Origin: CAYWNA01 sp964459305
GTDB lineage: Bacteria; Planctomycetota; Planctomycetia; Pirellulales; Pirellulaceae
Reading direction: 5' to 3'
Length of the DNA: 49,542 nt
Assembly (NCBI GenBank): GCA_964459305.1
Contig: CAYWNA010000077.1
Span: forward strand, 1 to 49,542
A program made the position numbers and the translations under genes. Shown here piece after piece: positions 17,127 to 26,806 of the stretch. The notes beneath the pieces are model-generated. The model was not told the origin of the DNA and did not search any database. It worked only from the letters and a program-made list of their open reading frames with translations. Within the stretch, counting starts at the first letter, position 1; the number at the start of each line of letters is the position of its first letter.

Positions 17127-18410
17127 TCATGAGGTCTGTTCGTCGGCGGGGTACAACCGGGCTGGCGCAGGCAGGGCAACGGCCTCGGTTTCGACGGTCC
17201 CGCCTGTGCGAACTTCTTCAGCCTGCGTTTTAAGGCGCGACGGGCGCAACACCAACTTCGTCATTTCTGGACGACAGTTGATGCGCAGCGTCTGGTCTGC
17301 CGATACCCCTCGGCTCACATGAAGCAACGTCGGCTTTGCATAGTAAGCGCCGCCGGAGTACTTCACGCCGAAGTGACTGGGGCCGATGATCGGTCCGACC
17401 ACTGGAAGTCGGATTTGTCCTCCGTGCATGTGCCCGGTGAGCATAAGATCGAAGTCGAACGCACGGGCCCACCCGATTTGATCCGGCGAGTGAGAGAGCA
17501 GTACGCGCAAAGATCGCTGTTGATTCTGGCCCGCCGGACAGGCCGTCATGTCCGCCGCCGGTCGGATCCAAGGAAGCTCGTTGCCGGCCAAAATGACCGA
17601 CTGGCCGCGTACTTGGAGCTCCGTCCAACGTCCGCCAAGATACGTAAGTCCGGCATTCTCGATCTCCCGAACCACCTTGGGGGTATCGCGGAGGCGAAGA
17701 TCGTGATTACCCAGGATGCAAAAGGTACCGGACTTGCCGCGGAGGCGCCCCAGTACGTCGCCTATCCATGGGAGGCACTTCCCCTCGTCGAGGATGTCCC
17801 CCGTGATCGCCACCAGATCCGCCTCTAGCTCGTTCGTCCGCCGGACGATGACATCGAAGAACTCCTTGCTCAGCTTGCCGGTGAAGTGCAGATCCGACAG
17901 ATGCACAATCGTCAGGCCGTCCAATTCGTGGGGCAACCTGGGTACGGCGAGTACCTTTTCATTCACTTCAACACGGAGCACTTGATTGAAGGGAAGGCGC
18001 AGAAGCATGCGGATGCCCGCATCATCACTCGGCAGATGGCCTAACAGCCGGTCGACGCGCATGACCTCCCGTTCGAAGCCCACAACATGCGCCATATCGC
18101 CCCTCCAGACCCGGCACAGCCAAGCGGCGATCACGGGCACACTCGTGCCGAAGCAAATCCAGAAATAGACAAGGAGCACTGTGTTCTGGCCGAGCTGCGC
18201 CAGGGGATCCCCGAACGACTCGCCGGTGTATGCCATCCACCCAACCAGTAGCGCGAGCACGCCAAGCAGGAACGCTAGACTGACCTTCTCCAGCAGCACG
18301 ACGACCCATCGCGGCCAGCCAATCGCATGCACGCGATTGAACACGGCGATCCAAAGCGCAAAATGGCCGAACAGTGCGAGAAGACCGACGAGGACTTGGG
18401 CCAATTGCAT
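17127..18410 (-). CDS. Membrane-anchored metallophosphoesterase, YkuE/YaeI-like
   Basis: A 427-residue calcineurin-like phosphoesterase. Three hydrophobic helices fill residues 5-101. The catalytic domain starts near 165 with all two-metal motifs: D173-x-H175 (HLSDLHF), Asp205 (ITGDI), GNH235-237 region (LGNHDL), His307 (LLSHSPD) and H327-x-H329 (TGHMHGGQ). Related proteins such as YkuE and YaeI/LpxG-type enzymes hydrolyse phosphate esters or lipid pyrophosphates at the membrane surface; the substrate here is unknown. ATG 18410 is preferred because it starts 2 bp after the stop of the upstream PAS-GAF-receiver gene, implying translational coupling; the longer frame to 18734 lies inside that gene. 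Confidence 0.88.
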   Translation of the reverse strand: MQLAQVLVGLLALFGHFALWIAVFNRVHAIGWPRWVVVLLEKVSLAFLLGVLALLVGWMAYTGESFGDPLAQLGQNTVLLVYFWICFGTSVPVIAAWLCRVWRGDMAHVVGFEREVMRVDRLLGHLPSDDAGIRMLLRLPFNQVLRVEVNEKVLAVPRLPHELDGLTIVHLSDLHFTGKLSKEFFDVIVRRTNELEADLVAITGDILDEGKCLPWIGDVLGRLRGKSGTFCILGNHDLRLRDTPKVVREIENAGLTYLGGRWTELQVRGQSVILAGNELPWIRPAADMTACPAGQNQQRSLRVLLSHSPDQIGWARAFDFDLMLTGHMHGGQIRLPVVGPIIGPSHFGVKYSGGAYYAKPTLLHVSRGVSADQTLRINCRPEMTKLVLRPSRLKTQAEEVRTGGTVETEAVALPAPARLYPADEQTS

Positions 18411-18412
18411 CT

Positions 18413-20155
18413 CTATGCCTGATCCTGACATTCGAGAATCGTTTCGATGACGTCCAGTAACTGATCGACTCGAAACGGTTTGTACAGCACGGCCTTTGGG
18501 TGCAGACCCTCCTGACGTGCCTTCACAATCGAATGTCCGGGATCGTATCCGAACCCCTGCATGAGTACCAAGGGCACTTTGCCCATCATCTTCTTCAAAT
18601 GGACCAACAGCTTGCTCCCACTCATGTCGGGCAGTTTGACATCGGAAATGATCACTTGATAAGGAGCGTCGGCGATGACACTGCGAACCATGAAGATGGC
18701 TTGGCCGCCGGTGCGCGCCGTTTCCACAATGCAACCTTGTTTCTCCAAAAGCGCATGCGCCGCGTCCAGCATGGGTTCGTCCGCGTCCACCACCAATACT
18801 CGAACGTCCTCCAACCTCCGTCGATCGGCAGGCTGCATCACGGCGGGCACGGCCTCGGCCGGCGCCATGCCCTTGCCCACTTCCTGGATCAGTTCTTTGA
18901 TGTCCCGGGCATTTCGGAGAATGGACTTAAGACGATCTTTGGCCTCCGTATCGTGGCCGATGTACGTTTCGATGACTTGGACCGTGTCGTTCAGGATATG
19001 GTCGATCGGCAAAGCGACCGCGCGGTGAATTGCCTCGACGCTTTTCTGGGCCGCATCCACGCTTTGAGCTACTAATAACTCTAGAGTGTTCAATGCAACG
19101 GCCACATCCCGGGCGAAGATCTCCAGGAATACCAGATCGTCCTCCGTGAATGCACGGGGTTCATGACTCTCCACATTGAAGGTCCCAATGACTTCTTCGT
19201 GCAGAATCAAGGGAACCGTCAGCGAACTTCGCGCGTTCGCGAAACCCGTCAGATATAAGGGATCTTCCGCCGTATCTTCGCACAAATAGCTCTTGCCCGT
19301 TGAGCCGACAAAACCGGTGACGCCGTTGTCCGTCGGTCTGGCATACAGCGGACGGCCGGCTGCGTCCTGATCCATTCCCTCCGACAACAACGGGGTCAGT
19401 TCTCCGGTGGCTTGCACCAGCAGACGGACTTCGACCACGGTGAAATCCAACAGGTCTTTCGTGCAGTGCAAGATGTTTGATTTCAGCAAGTCGATCCGGT
19501 CTTCGATCGACATCTCCGACACTTCTTCGGGCATGAGGTCCGTCAACTTGATTCCGGCTTGGTGAATCGCCTCCAGTTTCTGCCGCTGGTGAATCTCACT
19601 TGTGACATCTCGGAGGACGACGATCAGGCTTCTGGCCCCGCCGTTCGGTTTCTTGACCGGTGAAACATGCAATTCGTAGCACTTCTTGTCGCCCACGCGC
19701 AGATTCGTAGTACTGCTTTCGCCCATGACCAGCGCCGTGTGAAACGGGCCGAAATCGGGGCCAAGGATTTCGGGGTCCTCAAGAACTGAAAAGAAGTTGG
19801 CCCCGATCACCTCATCGCGTGCGCCCAACTGCTTGAAACGCTCGTTGCACCATGTAACCGCGTTTTCGTCGTCGACCAGGGCGACTCCATCGGGGAGGTC
19901 ATCAATAATGTGCTCGCTCAACGCACGGGCCCGATCCTGAAATCGCCTTTCGAGCACCTTGCCGGCGCCAAATACCGCCACATAGTCGCCTTGCTCAAAC
20001 AGGGACGCGAGGTCCTCTGTCTCACAAACTTCGACCGTTTCGAATAGGTCTCGGAGCTTCGCTAAAGCTTCGGTGCTGCCATCTGTCAAATCACCGAGGC
20101 AAAGGACTTTGGGTTTTTCGGACAAGCCGCCCCCCCTTCGCATGGCCAAATGCAT
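18413..20155 (-). CDS. PAS-GAF protein with C-terminal response-regulator receiver domain
   Basis: A 580-residue cytoplasmic signalling protein. Order of parts: an N-terminal region of about 75 residues, a PAS domain at about 80-185 (LPDGVALVDDENAVTWCNERF), a GAF domain at about 215-362 (SSLTVPLILHEEVIGTFNVE), a helical HisKA-like segment at about 365-430 (LPIDHILNDTVQVIE), and a receiver domain at 452-575. Receiver residues are Asp457/Asp459, phosphoacceptor Asp505 (VIISDVKLPDMSG) and Lys559 (LYKPF). The usual Thr/Ser at the end of beta-4 appears to be Met or Gln (LVLMQGFG). No HATPase domain exists, so it cannot autophosphorylate and presumably receives phosphate from elsewhere. It is the first gene of a pair with the metallophosphoesterase. 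Confidence 0.87.
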   Translation of the reverse strand: MHLAMRRGGGLSEKPKVLCLGDLTDGSTEALAKLRDLFETVEVCETEDLASLFEQGDYVAVFGAGKVLERRFQDRARALSEHIIDDLPDGVALVDDENAVTWCNERFKQLGARDEVIGANFFSVLEDPEILGPDFGPFHTALVMGESSTTNLRVGDKKCYELHVSPVKKPNGGARSLIVVLRDVTSEIHQRQKLEAIHQAGIKLTDLMPEEVSEMSIEDRIDLLKSNILHCTKDLLDFTVVEVRLLVQATGELTPLLSEGMDQDAAGRPLYARPTDNGVTGFVGSTGKSYLCEDTAEDPLYLTGFANARSSLTVPLILHEEVIGTFNVESHEPRAFTEDDLVFLEIFARDVAVALNTLELLVAQSVDAAQKSVEAIHRAVALPIDHILNDTVQVIETYIGHDTEAKDRLKSILRNARDIKELIQEVGKGMAPAEAVPAVMQPADRRRLEDVRVLVVDADEPMLDAAHALLEKQGCIVETARTGGQAIFMVRSVIADAPYQVIISDVKLPDMSGSKLLVHLKKMMGKVPLVLMQGFGYDPGHSIVKARQEGLHPKAVLYKPFRVDQLLDVIETILECQDQA

Positions 20156-20452
20156 AGCCCGGAATTATATGAGCCACTATTGTCAAGAGCAACCTTCCTC
20201 CCGTAGCAGTCGAACACACGGCAAGAGATTCTCCGAATCTCGCATCTTCCCAGAGTTGTCGGTGAAAAAAACCTCTATCCGAGTCCCGCGTTTTTTAGTA
20301 AAGATGCCCTTTGACAAAGCCGAATCTGGTCAACAGTCGCCCCTTCTGCGGTCCATTGTCGACGGACTGCGCGTGGCTGTTCGCTAGGTCATGTGAGTTT
20401 TTGACGGCCCATCGGCGGGTCCCATCGCACCGATTCAGACCCAGGTGGCATC

Positions 20453-21709
20453 GTGACGTGGTGTGTATCGTACCATGAACCAATCGTCATTACGGGGCTT
20501 GGCATCGTCACCTCCGTGGGAAGCGATCGCGAAAGCGTCTGGCAAGCGATACAGCAAGGCAAGAGCGGCGTACGCAAACTAACAGGCTTATACGGCATTC
20601 CGGACGGGTTGGTGCTAGGCGCTCCGGCGGACATCGTACCAGAGAGGCCGGGCCAGCTCAAAAACATCACGCTAGCACAACGTGCGGCAGCGGAAGCCAT
20701 TGACGATGCCCAAATCGATTTCGATGCGCTCGATCTTGAGCGGTTCGCGTGCGCCTGTAGCGCACATATGACTGACACCGACGCGATCACCAGACATCGT
20801 GGCGGAGACGACGAAAACGCCGTTCCTTGGTGGGAACAGTGGCTGCCAAATACGTCATGCGCCCTACTCGCCGAGAAATACGGACTTTTGGGTCCGCGCA
20901 TCGCCCATTCGACCGCGTGCGCAAGCGGCCTTATCGATGTGTTGGCGGCTGCCCGCTCCATTCGTGACGGACAATGTGACATTGCATTGGCAGGGAGCGG
21001 CGAACGGCTCGACCCAATCTTCGCTGCCGGTTTCCGCAACATGAAGGTGCTAGCTTACGACGAAATGCCGGAAAGGGCCGCACGCCCTTTCGACCGCGAT
21101 CGCAAAGGTTTCGTCATGGGCGAGGGGGCGGCCATGTTCGTTTTGGAACGACTCGGCCATGCCCTGGCGCGGGAGGCCCGCATTTACGCGGAGATCAGCC
21201 CCGGCAAAATGTTTGGCGAGGCCCACCATGTCACGGGACTCGACAAGGACAGCGACGCCCTGGCCCATCTGATTGCCGAAACGCTCCGCTCGGCTGATTT
21301 GACCCCCGCAGATATCGGCTACATCAACGCGCACGGGACCGGGACAGAGCAAAATGACATTGCCGAAACGCGAGGCATTCGCCGCGCCTTTGGCCCGGCT
21401 GCCGACGATGTTTGCGTCAGCTCAATCAAATCCATGATCGGGCACCTGGTCAACGCATCGGGCAGCGTAGAGTTGGCGTTAACCGCGCTGGCCTTGCGCG
21501 ATGGATTCGCGCCCCCCACCGTCAACCTCGATCACCCGGATCCGGAGTGCGATTTGGACTGCGTGCCGCTGGTCGGCCGGACGAATCGCTTCCAGCACGC
21601 ATTGAAGCTGTCGATGGCATTCGGAGGCCACTTGGTGGCGACGACGCTGACCCGCTGGAACGATGGTAACTCCGGATTCGCGTATCCAACCCTCAAGCGG
21701 GCTGCGTGA
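20453..21709 (+). CDS. Beta-ketoacyl-ACP synthase II-like enzyme
   Basis: A 418-residue thiolase-fold condensing enzyme. It begins with IVITGLGIVTSVG and has the Cys-His-His set of decarboxylating ketoacyl synthases: nucleophile Cys156 (HSTACASG), His294 (INAHGTGTEQND) and His331 (KSMIGH, with Lys326). The C-terminal GGH motif (MAFGGH) replaces the usual FGFGGxN-like end. It is FabF-like in length, but no acyl carrier protein, ketoreductase or malonyl transferase gene is adjacent, so it could serve either fatty-acid elongation or a specialised acyl product. The start is GTG 20453, chosen by frame only. A 297-bp divergent spacer separates it from the PAS-GAF gene. Confidence 0.9.
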   Translation: MTWCVSYHEPIVITGLGIVTSVGSDRESVWQAIQQGKSGVRKLTGLYGIPDGLVLGAPADIVPERPGQLKNITLAQRAAAEAIDDAQIDFDALDLERFACACSAHMTDTDAITRHRGGDDENAVPWWEQWLPNTSCALLAEKYGLLGPRIAHSTACASGLIDVLAAARSIRDGQCDIALAGSGERLDPIFAAGFRNMKVLAYDEMPERAARPFDRDRKGFVMGEGAAMFVLERLGHALAREARIYAEISPGKMFGEAHHVTGLDKDSDALAHLIAETLRSADLTPADIGYINAHGTGTEQNDIAETRGIRRAFGPAADDVCVSSIKSMIGHLVNASGSVELALTALALRDGFAPPTVNLDHPDPECDLDCVPLVGRTNRFQHALKLSMAFGGHLVATTLTRWNDGNSGFAYPTLKRAA

Positions 21710-21751
21710 GTCTCACCGCCCGCGAACGAAACAGCCGTTTTGTCCGCGATC

Positions 21752-23818
21752 CTACGGCTCGCCACGGCCAAGACGCCTGACCCGTTCGTCATCCAAAGCG
21801 ACGTCAAACAGCATGACCTCGTCAATCAGACCGGAGAAGTAACGTTCTCTCCCGGGAACCGCTTCGGCGCCGATCTTCAGCGTCGTCAGAGACGAGGCGT
21901 TGATCCCATTGCCAGCCTGATAACCCACATTCGGCTCCGGCTGGCCGTCGACGAAGAGCCGGTACTGCCGGCTGACGGCATCCCACGTGCCAACGATGGA
22001 ATACCAGCGATCGGCTTCGAGCACCGTTTTGCCGACAAGGCCGTTCTCGGCCCTCGAACCGTCGGCAACCGCAATGCCTGGCTTGCCATCGTTCAAGGAA
22101 AGACCGAAATGATCGTTTTCGACCGTGTTGGCCCAGTTGCACACGATCATTCGAACCTCGCTCAGCGCCGTTGCATCGGGTTTGACCCAAGCGGCCACGG
22201 TCAAACCCGTCTTCTCCGCACCGGCCAACCGCAACTTAGGGCCTTCAAGATAACTGGCACCGTCAAAGACGACGCTGGATTTTGAGCCAAGAGCCGGTGC
22301 GGGCTCTCCACCCACGATCGAACCGCGTTTCGCGTTCAACTCGTGTCCGTAGCCGGAATTATCCGCCAGGAGCGCGTCCGGCTCGAACCGCCACCATGCA
22401 ATGGGCTCAATATTCGCCCGGGCAGGCGGGGCCAGCTTCCGCCCGGCTTTGAGGGCCAGTCGACACACGGCCTCGACGACTTCCCTCTCGGCTTCCGGCG
22501 CAAACCAGCCGATGTCCGGGCCGAACAGTCCTCGCGTCTCGTACCCGCCTTCATTCAGGATCTTCACGGTGGGAAGGTACCCGGAAACGTCGTTCGAGTA
22601 GCCGGCGGTCCAAAGCCCTTCGCCCCCGAGCGCCCGCTTGAGCAGTGGCACATACTCCGAAACGGTTTCCTCCGGCAGGGCGACAAGCGTCAGCCAGTCA
22701 CCTACCCGCCACACGGAAATCGGTGCGGAGAACTTGGTCGGGAGCGTCTCTTGCCGATCGAGTGCCGCAAGCATCAGACCAGCCACGTACGACTTCCAAT
22801 TCGCGTCACCACGCATCTGTTCGAGTTCTGCAATGGGCGGTGCCTCACGCAAAGGTAGATCAACGAAAGCGAATTCCGTACGTAACCGCCCCGTGATCGG
22901 CCGCATTGGGCGGGAGATCACGCTCAGCACTTCGGCCCCCAGGCTCTCCCCGTGCCTCACGACCCAATCCTCCTGATCCGCAGTCGACCGTGGGTTGGGA
23001 TTCGCATCGGCCCCGCAGCCTGTGACGAACATCGCCTGCACGCCGGGCAATTCGGTTTCGATGTGTATTCTGGCCGCGCCGGAATAATCGCTGGATATCT
23101 TGTAGCTATTGCCCCCCAACGTGACATTGTGGCATGCGGCCCCGAACACCAACGCGCGGATGTCGCCATCGGGACCGGTGATTCGAAGGACAGGCACGTC
23201 GCGATCGGCATGGTTCTGTGGATTCGGACCCATGCCAGTGTAACGGCCATCGGCATCCAACCGGCGTCGATTCTCGAAAAACGTCGCGGTCCCAATGCCG
23301 AAGGCCAACTCGACGGGCGCAAGATCGCCCAGCGCCGCTTCGGCCAAGTCGACCAACTGCGACTTCACCCGCTCCGTGTAGGCTTCCAGCTTTTGGCGGT
23401 GCTCGGGCGGCATCGGGTATCCCAGGTCCAACAGGTTCACCGCCGGACCGGAGTGTGTGTGGGAAAGGTTGACCAGGATCTGCTCCCGCTCGAGCCCCGT
23501 GCGTTCAGCAATCTGCCCGCACACCTGGTTCACCGTCGCAGTGCGAAGGACGCACAAGTCGACTGCCAGAAACATCGCTCGGCCACCACCTGCATCTTCG
23601 ATGGCCAGTGCCTGGGCATAGAGGTCGTCCAGCACGCCCTGCGAAGGCTGCCGGCGACCGGCGTAACCCGCCATCCAAAGAGGTTCGTCCGGAGTGATAC
23701 GCTTGCGAGCAAGACCGACACGGTACGCCGGCTGGCTCTCGGTCGCCGCAACCTGCGTTCCGCCCGGCGCCGTCACGCACAACACGCTGAGCCCAAAGAA
23801 AAATGTCCACTTGTTCAT
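21752..23818 (-). CDS. Secreted neutral-ceramidase-like protein with C-terminal LamG domain
   Basis: A 688-residue exported protein. After a signal peptide (WTFFFGLSVLCVTAPGG), residues 30-450 match the neutral/alkaline non-lysosomal ceramidase N-terminal fold: AGYAGR, NLSHTHSGP (zinc His pair), GAACHNVTLGG (zinc His) and GCGADANPNPR. The C-terminal 190 residues (starting WWRFEPDALLADNSGYGHEL) form a LamG/concanavalin-like domain, usually a glycan or surface binder. In characterised ceramidases the nucleophile sits in GDVSPN; here the matching stretch reads ADANPN, so the Ser seems lost and ceramide hydrolysis is doubtful. It is the last gene of the secreted-protein operon, 63 bp after the preceding gene, with aaggaaag before its ATG. 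Confidence 0.85.
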   Translation of the reverse strand: MNKWTFFFGLSVLCVTAPGGTQVAATESQPAYRVGLARKRITPDEPLWMAGYAGRRQPSQGVLDDLYAQALAIEDAGGGRAMFLAVDLCVLRTATVNQVCGQIAERTGLEREQILVNLSHTHSGPAVNLLDLGYPMPPEHRQKLEAYTERVKSQLVDLAEAALGDLAPVELAFGIGTATFFENRRRLDADGRYTGMGPNPQNHADRDVPVLRITGPDGDIRALVFGAACHNVTLGGNSYKISSDYSGAARIHIETELPGVQAMFVTGCGADANPNPRSTADQEDWVVRHGESLGAEVLSVISRPMRPITGRLRTEFAFVDLPLREAPPIAELEQMRGDANWKSYVAGLMLAALDRQETLPTKFSAPISVWRVGDWLTLVALPEETVSEYVPLLKRALGGEGLWTAGYSNDVSGYLPTVKILNEGGYETRGLFGPDIGWFAPEAEREVVEAVCRLALKAGRKLAPPARANIEPIAWWRFEPDALLADNSGYGHELNAKRGSIVGGEPAPALGSKSSVVFDGASYLEGPKLRLAGAEKTGLTVAAWVKPDATALSEVRMIVCNWANTVENDHFGLSLNDGKPGIAVADGSRAENGLVGKTVLEADRWYSIVGTWDAVSRQYRLFVDGQPEPNVGYQAGNGINASSLTTLKIGAEAVPGRERYFSGLIDEVMLFDVALDDERVRRLGRGEP

Positions 23819-23881
23819 ATTGCTTTCCTTAAACGACTACAGCCAAGAGAATTGTGAGCGGGTGCTTATCCTGATCGAATG

Positions 23882-25780
23882 TCATGGCCTCCAACGCCCA
23901 ACGCGCCACTGCTGCTCGAGCCGGTCCAACTCCGGAAAGTAAAACTCCGTGAACACGTCTTTCGGCGGCGTCTTTTCTCCGGGGAAAATGAAGTGTCCGT
24001 CTTTGGTTGTGCTTGGGTAAGTCCCCCATCGCGCACGGCCGTTGTACGAGAGCATGATCTGGAGTTGATCCCGGCCACCTACGCCTTTCCACTTATCGCC
24101 CTTCAGCAGACCGATCGCGTTTGACGTTCGATATCCGGCGGCGACATATCGCACGTAGGGGTCTTCCGGACCATCGGCCGGATAGCCTTCGCCGCGCAGC
24201 ACGAAATCGGCGTACGTGTCGATAAACGGGCACCACATGGTCCGGGAGAATAGCGGTGGACCGATCGTACTGTGAAGGTACACGCATCCATCGGCGAAAA
24301 GCTCTCGCGTCCGGCGCATGACACGGTAGGACTCGATCCAGTCGTCGTACCACAGCCCGTCGTAGTACACGCCGCCCAAGCCGTACTGCTCCCGCTGTTC
24401 GGCCAGTTGCTCGATGAACGCATCCACATCGCGGACGTGGTAGTACCACGGGCTCATGTAAGGAAGGACGACCATGCCAAGACCACGGCATGTGGTGATG
24501 CACCGCCGAAAATCCGTGGCATCGCGGTGTCTGTAGGGACCGCACCACTCGCGAGGTCCTTGCCACATGGCACTCGCGTGCAGACACACGTGCGTGGAAT
24601 GACGACGCCATGTCGCCAGAACTTCGTCAGGCGGGCACGCACCACCCGTGTGACACAATCGCCAGGCAAACGATTTCTCCCAGTCGTAGGGTCGCGACGG
24701 GAAGATGGATATGCCCAGTCGCACGCCTGCCCCGATCGTGTGCGTACAGGTCCAGCCTGCCTTGCTTGGATCCGGTGGTGGAGTGGACTCGACCGTCTGC
24801 ACGCCCGAACCGGGAATGACATGCGGGTAGATGCCCACGCCGCCGTCGTTATCAATGGCCAGCACGTGTCCCTGTTCGTAGCGTGCCCATTTGCCCGCAA
24901 TCGGGCTCTCACAGGCCACGGGCTGTGAGTCGGCTGCCGCGATCACAATCAGTGAATCACACTGGATGCCCAAGTCGAGTTTGCCGGTGGAGAGCGCGCA
25001 AACACTCTCGTCATGACGCACCACACGCAGCCCGGCAAGGCCTCGCGGGAAACGAATCTCGATTACGGGTCGCTGTGTGCCGATGCGTTGAGAACCCTGA
25101 ACGCGACCGGCCTGCGGATCCAAAACATAGTCGGCACCAGTCGTCCGAACGCAGATTTCACCGCCGCGCGTTTCTACACTTTCCACGCGCATGGGCAGTG
25201 AGCCCGGTCCGCCGTCGAACGTCACCGCGGCTCCCTCGCCGATCGGGGGCATGGGCTTAGGAGGCCACTCGAACATCCGGCACTCGTCGTACCACACGGT
25301 GCCCTGCATGTTGCGATGGATCAAATAGACCTGAATGGTCGCCGTGGTCGAGGGTGTGGTAAAGGAGACCTCATACGCTTGCCAATCGCGCGTGGCCGCT
25401 TCGAGCTGGGCCGCCCGCTTGTATCCCACGCTCGTGCCCGCCGCGTTCACCAAGCGAACACTCGGCTGCGCCACTCCCGCCGTGTGAGCAGTCTTCACCA
25501 ACACCTTGAACGTATACGTCCGGTTGGGTTTGGCAGGAATGTGGTCTGACGACACAAAATAAAAACCGGGATACCGCTCTCCTTCCGGCGTAACGACGCG
25601 CAGGCACTGGGTCTGGTAGGCTCCCTTGGGGTCAAGCGTGATCTGTTTACCGCGCGCGTTCCAGCCGCGACCGTCGGGATCGTCAAACCCAGGATTGGAT
25701 ATCAAGTTCGAAGGCCCTTCGGCCGCGTAGACACACGACGCCCAAAACGCCATCGCGATCCAAATGGCAATACACCTCAT
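23882..25780 (-). CDS. Secreted glycoside-hydrolase-like protein with N-terminal carbohydrate-binding-like region
   Basis: A 632-residue exported protein of no certain family. ATG 25780 has AAGGAG eight bases upstream and is followed by a signal peptide (CIAIWIAMAFWASCVYAAEG); the frame itself opens at 25822. Residues 22-165 resemble a CBM4/9-type jelly roll (NLISNPGFDDPDGRGW; TIQVYLIHRNMQGTVWYDEC). The C-terminal half from about 380 looks like a TIM barrel of glycoside-hydrolase type, with RRCITTCRGLGMVVLPYMSP, LGGVYYDGLWYDDW and YLHSTIGPP; the acidic residues after the third strand are candidate catalytic residues. Substrate is unknown. It sits fifth of six in the operon, between the subtilase and ceramidase-like genes. 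Confidence 0.75.
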   Translation of the reverse strand: MRCIAIWIAMAFWASCVYAAEGPSNLISNPGFDDPDGRGWNARGKQITLDPKGAYQTQCLRVVTPEGERYPGFYFVSSDHIPAKPNRTYTFKVLVKTAHTAGVAQPSVRLVNAAGTSVGYKRAAQLEAATRDWQAYEVSFTTPSTTATIQVYLIHRNMQGTVWYDECRMFEWPPKPMPPIGEGAAVTFDGGPGSLPMRVESVETRGGEICVRTTGADYVLDPQAGRVQGSQRIGTQRPVIEIRFPRGLAGLRVVRHDESVCALSTGKLDLGIQCDSLIVIAAADSQPVACESPIAGKWARYEQGHVLAIDNDGGVGIYPHVIPGSGVQTVESTPPPDPSKAGWTCTHTIGAGVRLGISIFPSRPYDWEKSFAWRLCHTGGACPPDEVLATWRRHSTHVCLHASAMWQGPREWCGPYRHRDATDFRRCITTCRGLGMVVLPYMSPWYYHVRDVDAFIEQLAEQREQYGLGGVYYDGLWYDDWIESYRVMRRTRELFADGCVYLHSTIGPPLFSRTMWCPFIDTYADFVLRGEGYPADGPEDPYVRYVAAGYRTSNAIGLLKGDKWKGVGGRDQLQIMLSYNGRARWGTYPSTTKDGHFIFPGEKTPPKDVFTEFYFPELDRLEQQWRVGRWRP

Positions 25781-25822
25781 GATCGGCTCCTTGATTCTCA
25801 TGGAAGATTCCCCACGTGGCAC

Positions 25823-26806
25823 TCACTGTTTGGGAGTCCGAGCAAAGACGTGCTCCAGGGCGGCGTGCATATCGAGTCGGGGGTAGGCGCGTTGCGTGGC
25901 CGAATCGTGTACTGTGTGGCCTGTCTTCTGAAAGACCGCCATCATGGCTTCGGGAAGGTTTTTGCCGTCGGCTTTCCAGTCGTAGCCGGTCTTTTCGATC
26001 GCTTCGCGCAACAACATCGCCGCTCCGCAGGCGATGGCGTTCGAGGAACTGGTAGCCCTGGCCGGCGCGAGCAGGGCGATCTTCTCGTGGCGGTCCAGGT
26101 AGATCGCATCCTTGCCTGGGCGCACGGCTCCGATGGCGAAGCAGTTTGGCTGGCAGGCGGGCCAGGAGATGCCGATGGTGTAGTTGTGATTGCCCGCCGG
26201 GGCACTGACCCAAATGTGACGCTTTCTCAGCTCGGCTAACTTACTGTCGATCTCGGTGGCGACTGGTTCGGCGTGGGCCTGATCGTCCACGGGGGCAAGA
26301 TTGACCGTGGTGACGCGATGTCTTTCGTGGTTGTCGAGAACCCATTGCAGGGCTGCGGCGAGCGTGCGGCTGTCGGCGATCTTGCAGTGGCAGCATTCCA
26401 GGCCGCGAATCACGGCGACTTGGTTGTTGTAGGCGACACCCCACTTGCCTTGGTGGTTGAGCGAGGATGGGATGCCGATGGTCGATCCGTGATAGCCGCG
26501 TCCTTCGTGTTTGGGATCGTCGTCGCCATCCACGGCGTCGTAGGCGACCAGGACTTTGGGAACGCCATCAACGGTGGCGGTCCACTGCGGCATGGACAAT
26601 TTGCAGCCGTCGTCCACTAGTGCCAGCGTCTGGCCCTTGCCGAAGTTGAGCACGTCGCCATAAGCTCCCCAGGCATCGGTGATGCGCGCGTGCCGAAACT
26701 CGGTCGGAGCGACCGGCTCGCCGGCACGGCCTTCCGCCAGTGTGACCAGGATGACGGCGAAGACAGGAACGAAGTGTGTCTGGGGCAGTGTATTCACCTC
26801 AATCAT
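25823..26806 (-). CDS. Small secreted subtilisin-like serine protease
   Basis: A 327-residue S8 family protein. A signal-peptide-like N-terminus (FVPVFAVILVTLAEGRA) is followed directly by the catalytic domain, with no prodomain recognisable. Catalytic residues by motif: Asp65 (LALVDDG), His106 (GRGYHGSTIG), oxyanion Asn206 (APAGNHN) and Ser253 (ATSSSNAIACGAAML). A CCHC cluster (LECCHCK) near residue 140 is unusual. The start ATG 26806 overlaps the stop of the sialidase-like gene as ATGA; the frame continues to 26923 without support. A protease inside a glycan-type operon might mature its neighbours or remove protein from a glycoconjugate. Substrate unknown. Confidence 0.83.
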   Translation of the reverse strand: MIEVNTLPQTHFVPVFAVILVTLAEGRAGEPVAPTEFRHARITDAWGAYGDVLNFGKGQTLALVDDGCKLSMPQWTATVDGVPKVLVAYDAVDGDDDPKHEGRGYHGSTIGIPSSLNHQGKWGVAYNNQVAVIRGLECCHCKIADSRTLAAALQWVLDNHERHRVTTVNLAPVDDQAHAEPVATEIDSKLAELRKRHIWVSAPAGNHNYTIGISWPACQPNCFAIGAVRPGKDAIYLDRHEKIALLAPARATSSSNAIACGAAMLLREAIEKTGYDWKADGKNLPEAMMAVFQKTGHTVHDSATQRAYPRLDMHAALEHVFARTPKQ

